Assembly: GCA_037968855.1 (NCBI GenBank) | Contig: JBBKWH010000065.1 | Coordinates: 1 to 46,111 of the forward strand | DNA from: JBBKWH01 sp037968855 | GTDB lineage: Bacteria; Pseudomonadota; Gammaproteobacteria; Pseudomonadales; Moraxellaceae | DNA length: 46,111 bases | Direction: 5' to 3' | Shown: one piece after another, positions 24,117 to 31,312 of the stretch | Layout: every line of letters begins with the position of its first letter | How positions within the stretch are numbered: the first letter of the stretch is position 1 | The notes under the pieces: generated by a model | What the model was told of the DNA's origin: nothing | The model's input: the letters and a program-made list of their open reading frames with translations, nothing else | Databases searched by the model: none | Position numbers and translations under genes: made by a program

Positions 24117-24130
24117 AATGGGTGATAAAC

Positions 24131-24439
24131 ATGAAAGAAATACGCATTAACGATGGCAATCTGAAGCAGATTTTTGATGCAGCGACATCGGCTGATAGCT
24201 CGACCGTGATCTTTGGTAGCGGAAGCGTCTACACCTACCGCCTATACGGCACAGCCGGAACAACCGGCGAAGTACGCGGCGGCTTTGTGGGTGACGCATG
24301 GGCAGACATGCAAGTCATCTGCACACTGACCGTCGGCGATCCAAACCCCGACACCAATCCACAGTCAGCGGTAGTGCAGCACACATGGCCGGTACTGATG
24401 ATTAACGGCAATATTAAAGTGGCACGGGGGGTGGCGTAA
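24131..24439 (+). CDS. Tail fibre-associated protein, unknown
   Basis: A 102-residue, beta-rich protein (FGSGSVYTYRLYGTAGTTGEVRG, GDAWADMQVICTLTVGD) ending VLMINGNIKVARGVA. I do not recognise the family. A GTG at 24122 would add three residues. The ATG at 24131 is preferred because GGTGAT precedes it. TAATG overlap with the next gene suggests the two are made together. Confidence 0.5.
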   Translation: MKEIRINDGNLKQIFDAATSADSSTVIFGSGSVYTYRLYGTAGTTGEVRGGFVGDAWADMQVICTLTVGDPNPDTNPQSAVVQHTWPVLMINGNIKVARGVA

Positions 24440-25140
24440 TGGGATTAGATCCAGCGGGTTCGTTGCGCGTGGTTGTCAGTGCGCTCAAAACTAAACTGAC
24501 AGGGCTGTCTACTGCGGTCGCTACGGCGGTTACTGAGAGCGATAATATCTTGCAGGCGATTGGCAAACTACAGGCGCAGATTAAAAAAGCAAACGGTTTG
24601 TATAATCCGATTATTGGTCTTTACGAGTCTGGGGGTAAGTATAATCAGGCTCATGCAATCCCTCATGTCTCTGGTAATGCATCTATAAACTCTGGCACTG
24701 TATTTTATTTTCCGTATCCATCACATGCGGATTGGACTGCACCTTTGGCGGAAATAAACGTACAAACAGCAGGTGCTGGCGCTAAAGTACAGATCGCTTT
24801 TTACGCATCAGATGCGTCAAATAATCCCGATGCCAGATTATTGCTCTCATCTATTATTGATTGCTCAACAACCGGCGATAAATCAGTCACTGCAAGCATT
24901 ACGTTGGCAGAGAAAAAACTATATTGGGTTGGTGTGTTAGTTACAGGTAATACGATAAATCTGCGGTCGCTGGCATCTCAAGTTTTACGCCCCATTGGTG
25001 GAATGTCATCCGCGAGTGGCAGTCCGCCCACAGTTTATTTTGGGACCGGACAATCTGTGCTGGCTACAACCGGCGCTGAAATTATGGCACTACAAAAATT
25101 GAGTTATTTTGCCCCCGTCGTTGCACTATCGGCTGCATAG
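24439..25140 (+). CDS. Putative tail fibre / receptor-binding protein
   Basis: A 233-residue protein. Residues 1-50 form a helical, Ala/Thr-rich segment (LKTKLTGLSTAVATAVTESDNILQAIGKLQAQIKK) like a trimeric coiled-coil stalk. The rest is beta-rich, with FPYPSHADWTAP and KVQIAFYASDASNNPDARLLL resembling a carbohydrate-binding jelly roll. From about 24,600 the DNA becomes clearly richer in A and T than the neighbouring genes, as expected for an exchanged host-range segment. Function is inferred from position and layout. Confidence 0.5.
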   Translation: MGLDPAGSLRVVVSALKTKLTGLSTAVATAVTESDNILQAIGKLQAQIKKANGLYNPIIGLYESGGKYNQAHAIPHVSGNASINSGTVFYFPYPSHADWTAPLAEINVQTAGAGAKVQIAFYASDASNNPDARLLLSSIIDCSTTGDKSVTASITLAEKKLYWVGVLVTGNTINLRSLASQVLRPIGGMSSASGSPPTVYFGTGQSVLATTGAEIMALQKLSYFAPVVALSAA

Positions 25141-25151
25141 GAGATTTGATC

Positions 25152-25571
25152 GTGATTAATTATGTGGAAAAAGGCATCGGGCTACACGAGCATCTAAACA
25201 GCATTGGTCTTGGTATTGTCAATATAGACGGCATCTGGCAATCAGTTAATGATGCCAATCACGATGATATTAACGCAGCAATTGAATCATACGAGCAGCC
25301 ACTGCCAAACCTAACACCCAAACAGTGGCGCGTACTACTAGCGCTGATTGACGTTGCAGACAAAATCCAGACCGCACTAGCGCAAGTTAAAGCGGCGGAT
25401 CGAGTGCAATACGCGCATCTGTATGCCGCAATTTACGGCTCTGAGTATTACGAGTATGGCGTTGCTGTGAATCTGTTTGCCAGTATCAAACCAATTTTTA
25501 TGGCTATCGACGACCAACTTGATCTATCTGATGCAGCGCTAAAAGATGCATGGCTAACGGCTAGTCAGTAG
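25152..25571 (+). CDS. Possible tail fibre assembly protein
   Basis: A 139-residue protein: IDGIWQSVNDANHDDINAAIESYEQPLPNLTPKQWRVLLALIDVADKIQTAL, then a helical remainder. The middle looks like the TPxQWRxxL segments seen in proteins encoded after tail fibres. The GTG at 25152 is preferred over the TTG at 25146 because GGAG at 25140-25143 is correctly spaced for it. Chaperone function is inference. Confidence 0.5.
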   Translation: MINYVEKGIGLHEHLNSIGLGIVNIDGIWQSVNDANHDDINAAIESYEQPLPNLTPKQWRVLLALIDVADKIQTALAQVKAADRVQYAHLYAAIYGSEYYEYGVAVNLFASIKPIFMAIDDQLDLSDAALKDAWLTASQ

Positions 25572-25607
25572 TCGCACCCTGACCCCATACCCCCAATTTG
25601 TTTTAGT

Positions 25608-25631
25608 AGCCCCCACGCGGGGCTTTTTTTA
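25608..25631 (+). terminator. Intrinsic terminator before lysis genes
   Basis: AGCCCC at 25608-25613, 5-base loop, GGGGCT at 25619-25624, followed by a T run. Confidence 0.75.
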
Positions 25632-25641
25632 TGGAGTTTTT

Positions 25642-26037
25642 ATGGCAGAGCCAATCAGTAGCAGTGCCGCTGCTTATATCAAGATGTTTGGCGTAGGTTT
25701 AATCCTCACGCTCGCAATCCTATTTGTGAATGCAGTTGTCTTAATGACCCGCATGCCACGCACACGCCAAGAGTGGGCCGTTGGCCTGATTAGTACCGTA
25801 GTGTCATCGCTCGCGCTTGGGTCGGCAGTGATCATCAAACTGGGCCTGCTGACGTGGATTCGCGTCACTGATCCGGTTGAGATGTGGGTTGGTATGGTGG
25901 CCATCGGTGGCGTGCTGTTTACCTGTGGCTTGCCGGGGTGGGCGCTAATCCGCTGGACATTCAATTTTATCAACGCTCGTGAGGGCGCAACGATCATTGA
26001 TGTGATCAAAGAGATTAAGGACGAGGTGCGCAAATGA
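25642..26037 (+). CDS. Putative holin
   Basis: A 131-residue protein with three hydrophobic segments at about residues 14-36 (MFGVGLILTLAILFVNAVVLM), 47-66 and 82-107, and a charged C-terminal helix (DVIKEIKDEVRK). It directly precedes and overlaps (ATGA at 26034-26037) an endolysin gene. A class I holin layout in the inner membrane fits both sequence and position, though the family was not identified. Confidence 0.65.
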   Translation: MAEPISSSAAAYIKMFGVGLILTLAILFVNAVVLMTRMPRTRQEWAVGLISTVVSSLALGSAVIIKLGLLTWIRVTDPVEMWVGMVAIGGVLFTCGLPGWALIRWTFNFINAREGATIIDVIKEIKDEVRK

Positions 26038-26624
26038 ACATCAAAAACGCAATGAGCTTACAGCGCAAGCTCGGTGTTGTTGCAGATGGTGCGATTGGCC
26101 GCATTACGCTCGCAGCCTTATTTAAGCGTCTTGGTGCATCTCAGGCCGTTGCCGACGAACTAGGCCTTGCCGCTGCGGTACACATGCAGACCTACAGCAT
26201 CTTAGACAATCATCAACGCTTTGCTCACTTCATCGCGCAGGTTGGCCATGAGTCCGGCAGCTTTAAATACATGCAAGAGATTGCCAGCGGTGCGGCATAC
26301 GAGGGTCGACGCGACCTTGGCAATATTCTGGCGGGTGACGGTCAACGCTATAAAGGGCGCGGACCAATCCAGTTGACAGGTCGGGCCAACTACCGCATCT
26401 ATGGACAGGCGTTAGGCATCGACTTTGAGCACAATCCCGAAATTGTGGCCATGCCGTCAATCGGTATGCTCGTTGCCTGCAAATACTGGGCTGACCGTGG
26501 TCTCAATGCGCTTGCTGATAGCAATGATGCAAATGCGGTCACACGTCGCATCAATGGCGGTCTAAACGGCTATAACGACCGGCTGATGCGTCTACAGACG
26601 ATGTTGAGTTGGCTTGATGCGTAG
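26034..26624 (+). CDS. Endolysin, glycoside hydrolase family 19
   Basis: A 196-residue enzyme. Residues about 7-32 resemble a short peptidoglycan-binding repeat (LQRKLGVVADGAIGRITLAAL). The catalytic domain has FIAQVGHESGSFKYMQE with the likely general acid Glu73, a second acidic residue at Glu82, and YKGRGPIQLTGRANYRIYG, a GH19 signature. It would cleave glycan strands after the holin opens the inner membrane. No signal peptide is visible, so export depends on the holin. Confidence 0.85.
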   Translation: MNIKNAMSLQRKLGVVADGAIGRITLAALFKRLGASQAVADELGLAAAVHMQTYSILDNHQRFAHFIAQVGHESGSFKYMQEIASGAAYEGRRDLGNILAGDGQRYKGRGPIQLTGRANYRIYGQALGIDFEHNPEIVAMPSIGMLVACKYWADRGLNALADSNDANAVTRRINGGLNGYNDRLMRLQTMLSWLDA

Positions 26625-26721
26625 CCTGTTGCTCTGTCTTATGCTGACTGGGTGCATGGCGCACTCAGTCAACGTCACGGTACCGGTGACCGTGTGTGTG
26701 ATGAGTGCGCCGTGTGAGTAA
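26617..26721 (+). CDS. Tiny lipoprotein, possible Rz1-like outer spanin remnant
   Basis: Thirty-four codons starting inside the end of the endolysin gene. The product has a short hydrophobic leader and a lipobox LTGC with Cys13. This leaves a mature lipoprotein of 22 residues (CMAHSVNVTVPVTVCVMSAP...). Phage outer spanins are short lipoproteins encoded after the endolysin, so position and lipobox fit. No matching Rz-like inner spanin is seen next to it, and the mature part is not Pro-rich. Confidence 0.5.
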   Translation: MRSLLLCLMLTGCMAHSVNVTVPVTVCVMSAPCE

Positions 26722-26733
26722 AAACGGCGCACT
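26704..26733 (+). terminator. Hairpin at end of late operon
   Basis: A perfect 9-bp stem (AGTGCGCCG at 26704-26712 with CGGCGCACT at 26725-26733) and a 12-base loop. It lacks a T run on the plus strand, but its loop ends in five A, so on the minus strand it has no proper tail either. It probably marks the convergent end of the late operon and the island, perhaps as an RNA-stabilising element. Confidence 0.4.
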
Positions 26734-26760
26734 AGCGGGGTATTTGATTACAATTATTTG

Positions 26761-27105
26761 CTATAAAACGGTGTCTTTCGACGCCATATCAAAGCCCAGA
26801 CGTGCGGCCATCTCTTGCTCAACCGACACGCCTTTTAATTCAGCAGCACGCTGAATATCACGCAAAATAGATTTGCTGATGCGCATCGATACAATTGTGC
26901 TGTCAGTCAAATCATAAATATCAGGGTCTATCTCGCCGTACATATCGTGTTCTTCATGCAGTGGCAGCAGAGCGTGGATAGCGTTTGCAGCAGAACCATG
27001 CTTGCGCAGCATGGCGTTCCATTTGCGTGCCAATGCGGGTTCATGACTGGCATCAATGGTGACGTCGGCAGTGACTGTTGGTGGGATTAAATCGTCTTGG
27101 TCCAT
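26761..27105 (-). CDS. Ribbon-helix-helix-like protein, paralogue 2
   Basis: A 114-residue acidic protein, last gene of the island. The N-terminal half (VTIDASHEPALARKWNAMLRKHGS) and C-terminal half (STIVSMRISKSILRDIQRAAELKGVSVEQEMAARL) are each like a strand followed by two helices, the ribbon-helix-helix layout. The C-terminal half and HGS/HGG region match the preceding gene's product (AELKG preceded by a TIV/TVV strand), so the two are paralogues. DNA binding and autoregulation of the island are likely roles but are inferred. No strong ribosome site is seen. It begins five bases after the upstream stop. Confidence 0.55.
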   Translation of the reverse strand: MDQDDLIPPTVTADVTIDASHEPALARKWNAMLRKHGSAANAIHALLPLHEEHDMYGEIDPDIYDLTDSTIVSMRISKSILRDIQRAAELKGVSVEQEMAARLGFDMASKDTVL

Positions 27106-27110
27106 GTTAT

Positions 27111-27476
27111 TTACTCGACTCTTGGTGGTGGTGTTAATTTCTGCAAAAATAGATCATTCAAGCCGATGCCTTTGAGTTCGGCTTCTTCTGTCAGCACATC
27201 AAGCAGCTCTTGCTCAATGCGCAATGGCAAAACAACGGTACGGCTCATATCAAGGATTTCATCAATCACATGCTCCTGCTTTGTTGCAAGAATCGCAGAA
27301 CGCAGCGCAGCAGCTTGTGAGCCGCGCACAGCCTCGCCCCCATGCTGATCTACAAGATCACGCCATTGCTGTTCGATTTCTGGATCAGTCTTTGGGTTCA
27401 GCCGTACATTGACGTGTGTGATCTTTTGGTCATACAGCTTTTGGGCTTTTTTGACTGATTCGGGTGTTTTAGCCAT
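27111..27476 (-). CDS. Ribbon-helix-helix-like protein, paralogue 1
   Basis: A 121-residue protein starting MAKTPESVKKAQ. THVNVRLNPKTDPEIEQQWRDLVDQHGG leads to a helix (SQAAALRSAILATK), and a second unit, TVVLPLRIEQELLDVLTEEAELKGIGLNDLFLQ, follows. The start overlaps the end of the ParB-like gene by eight bases and has GAGGAC upstream. An extended frame upstream lacks these signals. It could pair with its paralogue as a hetero-oligomeric repressor, which would suit the paired operator half-sites at both island promoters. Confidence 0.55.
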   Translation of the reverse strand: MAKTPESVKKAQKLYDQKITHVNVRLNPKTDPEIEQQWRDLVDQHGGEAVRGSQAAALRSAILATKQEHVIDEILDMSRTVVLPLRIEQELLDVLTEEAELKGIGLNDLFLQKLTPPPRVE

Positions 27477-28074
27477 TTTTGGTGTCCTCATAAAATTCAG
27501 CATCGACAGGATCTTTGGCCCACGCCCTAGAAAACTCGTCATTTTTAAATAATGCAGCCAAGCCACTAATCTGCTTTAAACGCAGAATCTCGTCAGCATC
27601 CATACCAATGTTTTTGGCAATCCATTCGTCAGACATGCCAGCTTCGACCAATTCGCCCACGATGTTGACCATCAGGTCGATGGAATGTGACCCACGGGCG
27701 CGGTTATGGCGGATAGTTGATGCCATACGGTTACTGATCGGCTTATCAATCGTGACTACGGGCATCATGCCGCCTTCGCGCTCGTAGATGTCCTTGCACT
27801 TGGTCATAACGGTATAGCGATGGAATCCGTCCACAATCTCATACACGTCTTCGTCAGGCAGGTAGTAGCACACGATGGGCATTGTGTAGCCATCTTCACG
27901 GATAGACTTTTCAAGCAAACGCATCTCAGGTGGTGCTACGGCGTTGGGGTTGTAGACGTTGGCGCGGATCTTGTCGAGTGGTACGGCACGCACGTTATAG
28001 ACAGGCGATGGACTACGTACGGTCGGTGCTGGCGCTGTGTCTTGTACGTCAAACAAGTCTGATTGCTTAGTCAT
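27469..28074 (-). CDS. IbrB-like ParB/sulfiredoxin-fold protein
   Basis: A 201-residue protein. Residues 25-110 form a ParB-N/Srx-type domain: VYNVRAVPLDKIRANVYNPN, LEKSIREDGYTMPIVCY and EIVDGFHRYTVM, with DGFHRY at 82-87 in place of the usual ParB GERRY. Residues about 120-180 contain IRHNRARGSHS and a helix-turn-helix (MSDEWIAKNIGMDADEILRLKQISG). The family is the IbrB partner found next to DUF3440 (IbrA) proteins in prophages. ParB/Srx-fold domains can bind or hydrolyse nucleotides, so nucleotide activation or kinase-like chemistry is possible, but unproven. Confidence 0.75.
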   Translation of the reverse strand: MTKQSDLFDVQDTAPAPTVRSPSPVYNVRAVPLDKIRANVYNPNAVAPPEMRLLEKSIREDGYTMPIVCYYLPDEDVYEIVDGFHRYTVMTKCKDIYEREGGMMPVVTIDKPISNRMASTIRHNRARGSHSIDLMVNIVGELVEAGMSDEWIAKNIGMDADEILRLKQISGLAALFKNDEFSRAWAKDPVDAEFYEDTKNG

Positions 28075-28498
28075 CTTGTGGCTCCAGCTTGAGTTCCCAC
28101 CGGCAAAAGTTGCCACGGTCACGCGGAATAGACTTAAACCCCAGCTTTGGCAAAACCTCTGAATCCTTATGCCACAGTGTATAAACCATCTTGCAGCCAT
28201 TGGCCTTGGCGTGATTGATGGCTTTGTTGATCAGATTCACTTCGCTCAAGCCCAGTGAGTTTTCTTCTTCACTGTAGAAATAGCGTAGGTATAGACTGCC
28301 ATTTTTCATCATGCGTGCAGACGAAAAACCAAGCGTTTTGCTCTTTGTGGTCAGATTGACCCACCAAATATCACCCACATTTGATGAAATGCAGTTGCCC
28401 ATTTTTTCTTGCACGCGCAGGTCAACCAGATACCGCCCTACATTGCCCCATAGCTGGTAATCGGTGCCTTCGCCGTGGATATACTCTTTGATCGCCAT
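28067..28498 (-). CDS. GNAT-fold protein
   Basis: A 143-residue protein. GDIWWVNLTTKSKTLGFSSARMMKNGSLYLRYFYSEEE, then a helix (LSEVNLINKAINHAKANGCKMVYTLW), and EVLPKLGFKSIPRDRGNFCRWELKL give the strand-helix order of N-acetyltransferases, including the common LGF turn. The acyl-CoA P-loop (Q/R-x-x-G-x-G/A) is not clear, so the cofactor may differ or the activity be lost. It lies between the PAPS-reductase-like and ParB-like genes, with overlaps of a few bases on both sides. The phage Mu DNA-modifying protein Mom also has a GNAT fold, so a role in base modification is conceivable. Confidence 0.55.
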   Translation of the reverse strand: MAIKEYIHGEGTDYQLWGNVGRYLVDLRVQEKMGNCISSNVGDIWWVNLTTKSKTLGFSSARMMKNGSLYLRYFYSEEENSLGLSEVNLINKAINHAKANGCKMVYTLWHKDSEVLPKLGFKSIPRDRGNFCRWELKLEPQDD

Positions 28499-28499
28499 G

Positions 28500-29786
28500 T
28501 CATAGATCCTTGTATTTTTCGAGCGCAGCTTTGCGCCGTTCGGTTTCACGTTTGGTTTGGCTGAATCCCATGTACTTGCCCACATGATCATTTTTTAGGA
28601 TGGTCACACACAGGCGTTTCCACGTTGGGATCAAGCTAAAATCCTTGCTATCCACTTCATCAGCGTATTCCATGCGGACGGGTAGCTTGTCGGTCTTATA
28701 GTTGGTGCTTTCGCCAACATCAAATTCAATGCCAGCAGTTCGCAAGTCGGCTTGGGCGCTATCACCTAACACGCCGCCTTTTTCGCGCCAAAATTTGATG
28801 CTGGTGGCCAGTTTGGTGCGGAAGCTATCTGCGGTCTCTTGCGGCAAGGTATCTAGCAAGAATGTTGCGTATTGCTGCCAAGTGAAGTGATCAGGCTTGG
28901 TGATGTTTTTCCAGCCCATTGCCTTGGTGCTGCCATAGATCGCGGTGAAGTTAACGCCATTGACACGACTGACCATCTTGCCCCAGACCTGTGGATCTAG
29001 CACCCGGTACATGCTCAGGCTGCCCTTTGCCGCGCTGTGGAAAGGCGATGCCACCCGCATGGCATGCAGTGGTACACCAGCGTAGTGCATCAAGTCATAC
29101 AGCTTGTTGTACGACCAGCCAAATTTGGCGTTTGCTTTCCAGATGTCCTCGGTCGTCCAGTCATAAATCGGATAGGCGTTGTACACATTGGTGTACATCT
29201 TGGTTGTCCAGACTGTCCCTTTGTACTTGTTGATGTTGCGGTCGCTCACAATCGTACGCCAGCGGTCTAGCGACTCTTGAGCGCGGATGCCGACCAACAC
29301 ACAGGTCTTTTTTGCGCCTGACTTTTGATGGTGCCAGTTGCTAAATTGGGTCTGGAACTCATAGTCGCTCATGTCTGGAGTGACAAAATCCAGATCATCA
29401 GCGCTCAGGTATTTAGGGGGTAGATCACGCACCCAAATGTCTTTTTTGTCAGGGTCCCACGGACGCCATGATGTCTCGAACATACTGGTACAGGTTGGGC
29501 ATTTTAGCGGCACGCAGCAGCGCAAATTCTCAACCGTGTCGCCAAGCTCGCTATACACAGCATCAACGTAGTCAGTTGTGGCGGTGTACTGGGCTTCATA
29601 ATCAAGATGAAACACACCGATTTTGCGGTCTGGTGCATGGTTTTTGATGTATTGAAGGGCAAGGTTCAGCAGCACACCAGAATCCTTTCCACCCGAAAAC
29701 GACACATACACGTTGTCGAACTCAGCAAAGACCAAAGCCATGCGACGCATTGCAGCTTCATAGACGTTCTGGTTTAAGAAAAGCAT
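28500..29786 (-). CDS. IbrA-like PAPS reductase-family protein (DUF3440)
   Basis: A 428-residue protein with the PP-loop SGGKDS at 31-36 (VYVSFSGGKDSGVLLNLAL), which binds ATP in adenylating or sulfur-handling enzymes. The cysteine cluster CCVPLKCPTC at 90-99 could hold zinc or an iron-sulfur centre. The DUF3440 part begins around IYDWTTEDIWKANAKFGWSYNKLYDLMHYAGVPLHAMRV. The family is related to PAPS reductases and to DndC, the sulfur-transfer enzyme of DNA phosphorothioation, but no other Dnd proteins are present. The ATG at 29786 is chosen because GGAGGG lies six bases before it. A longer start at 29807 falls inside the operator. Confidence 0.8.
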   Translation of the reverse strand: MLFLNQNVYEAAMRRMALVFAEFDNVYVSFSGGKDSGVLLNLALQYIKNHAPDRKIGVFHLDYEAQYTATTDYVDAVYSELGDTVENLRCCVPLKCPTCTSMFETSWRPWDPDKKDIWVRDLPPKYLSADDLDFVTPDMSDYEFQTQFSNWHHQKSGAKKTCVLVGIRAQESLDRWRTIVSDRNINKYKGTVWTTKMYTNVYNAYPIYDWTTEDIWKANAKFGWSYNKLYDLMHYAGVPLHAMRVASPFHSAAKGSLSMYRVLDPQVWGKMVSRVNGVNFTAIYGSTKAMGWKNITKPDHFTWQQYATFLLDTLPQETADSFRTKLATSIKFWREKGGVLGDSAQADLRTAGIEFDVGESTNYKTDKLPVRMEYADEVDSKDFSLIPTWKRLCVTILKNDHVGKYMGFSQTKRETERRKAALEKYKDL

Positions 29787-29804
29787 GCCATGCCCTCCGT
29801 TTAT

Positions 29805-29843
29805 CATAGTGTTAAATTATAGTGTTAATACGATATAGTCAAT
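29805..29843 (-). promoter_or_regulatory. Island promoter 2 with direct-repeat operator
   Basis: On the minus strand TTGACT (29842-29837) and TATAAT (29821-29816) are 15 bases apart, just upstream of the PAPS-reductase-like gene. Two copies of the plus-strand 10-mer TATAGTGTTA overlap the -10 and start region: CATAGTGTTA at 29805-29814 (one mismatch) and an exact copy at 29818-29827. A weaker copy, TATAGTCAAT, at 29834-29843 covers the -35. A protein bound here would block polymerase. Confidence 0.6.
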
Positions 29844-29848
29844 ATAAT

Positions 29849-31312
29849 TTATAGCGCCATCACCATTTTTACAATCTGGTCTTTTAATCCATCGTTCTTT
29901 AGCTGCTCCATTCGCGTCATGAACGATTTAAGCGTCCAGCCCTTGGTGCTCAGATTGCTGCTGATCCGGTCGTCGATTGTGTTTTCAGCGTACAGATCCG
30001 CGTACCAGCAACTTTTGGTTTGTCCGATTCGGTGCGTGCGATCTTCGGCTTGTAGGCGTTCGCTGTATTTGAACCCATTGGCATAAAAAATAACGTGGCT
30101 GGCAATCACCAGCTCATTTAGCCCATGCCCACCCGCTGCTTGTGTGCCGACCAGAAAACGGCCCGAATTAACCCAGCGCTGTAATTCTTTTTCGCGTCTG
30201 GACTCACTGAGGCGACCATCGTAGCGCGCTACAGCATCTTCGCCGTAGCTGGCTGTCAGTGCCTCGGTAATCTCATCAATACAGTGATGATATTTGGCCC
30301 AGATCACCACCCGCTCAGATGGATTGATGTCAGCCACGGTTTGCTCCAGCAGTCGCACACGGCCATGATCAAACGTCACGGTACGGCCATCCAGCGTCAA
30401 GAAACCACAGACAATCGATTGCAGCTCACTGAACAACTGAAAAATGGCGATGCTGGACGTGCTCCAGTCATCTTGATTCATCAGATTAACCGCAAAGCGC
30501 TCTTTGGCTTGCTCGTATGCAAAACGCTGATCGCTGCTTAGATCGTACTCATACGACGTATAGACCTTTTTGGGTAAATCTAGGCATTCAGATTTTTTAA
30601 TCTGGTAGGCATACGGCGCAATGCGTGCGGCCAGATAGTCGGTGTTATGCGTGCTTCGGATGCGCTTAGAGTCGCGCTTGGTACCATCCGGCATTCTGAC
30701 TTGTTCGTACTCAAGATGATTGTTGGCAAACGTGTAAAAACTGTCATAGCCAAGAATTTGCGGTGACAGAAAATTCATTTGCGCGAATAGATCAACTGGG
30801 CCTTGGGTCATCGGTGTGCCGGTCAAAATCATGCGGTAGCGCGCTATCTTGGCCAACAGTGTGATTCGACGTGTGCGATATGAGCGGTGGCCTTTGATGT
30901 AGGTCGATTCATCGACCACCACCATGGTTTTATCAGTGATCAGTTTTTGAATAGCGCTGATGGTGCGTACTGACGAGCTCATGCTCTCAATGCCAACCAC
31001 TACCCAAAATTTGTCTGATAGGCCGCGTGTGCGGCTATTGGTTGAATTCTTGAACACCAACATATCTTGTTCGCTGCTAGTTGTGTGCTTCAAAAACTCT
31101 TTGGCAATCGTGTTTTTGACAGACACTGGGCAAAACCAAATCACGCGATCAATTTTGTGTTGGCGCAACTTAGCAAGCTCGATGGTTGTTCGAGTCTTGC
31201 CAGTGCCCATCTCCATGTATAACGCCCCAACTTTTAAGGGCGTTAGTTTGGCCACGGCATGGCCTTGATGCGTCATCAATGCCGTGGTGGTGTTCCAGCG
31301 CTTATTCATCAT
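29849..31312 (-). CDS. SNF2-family helicase/translocase
   Basis: A 487-residue superfamily 2 ATPase. Motif I is MEMGTGKT (33-40), motif II is VVVDEST (131-137; DEST in place of DEAH), motif III is TGTP (164-167), motif V lies around GTQAAGGHGLNE (389-400) and motif VI is QAEDRTHRIGQT (421-432). The RIGQ in motif VI is the mark of SNF2 proteins, which translocate on duplex DNA. It has no N-terminal targeting domain, but the preceding gene encodes a HARP-like module. The start at 31312 overlaps that gene by 11 bases, and translation is probably coupled. Confidence 0.8.
   Translation of the reverse strand: MMNKRWNTTTALMTHQGHAVAKLTPLKVGALYMEMGTGKTRTTIELAKLRQHKIDRVIWFCPVSVKNTIAKEFLKHTTSSEQDMLVFKNSTNSRTRGLSDKFWVVVGIESMSSSVRTISAIQKLITDKTMVVVDESTYIKGHRSYRTRRITLLAKIARYRMILTGTPMTQGPVDLFAQMNFLSPQILGYDSFYTFANNHLEYEQVRMPDGTKRDSKRIRSTHNTDYLAARIAPYAYQIKKSECLDLPKKVYTSYEYDLSSDQRFAYEQAKERFAVNLMNQDDWSTSSIAIFQLFSELQSIVCGFLTLDGRTVTFDHGRVRLLEQTVADINPSERVVIWAKYHHCIDEITEALTASYGEDAVARYDGRLSESRREKELQRWVNSGRFLVGTQAAGGHGLNELVIASHVIFYANGFKYSERLQAEDRTHRIGQTKSCWYADLYAENTIDDRISSNLSTKGWTLKSFMTRMEQLKNDGLKDQIVKMVMAL

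Noticed and set aside
28500..29786. A complete Dnd or Ssp phosphorothioation system
   Set aside because: Only a PAPS-reductase-family protein is present. No cysteine desulfurase, DndB, DndD, DndE or Ssp partner genes are seen in the window.
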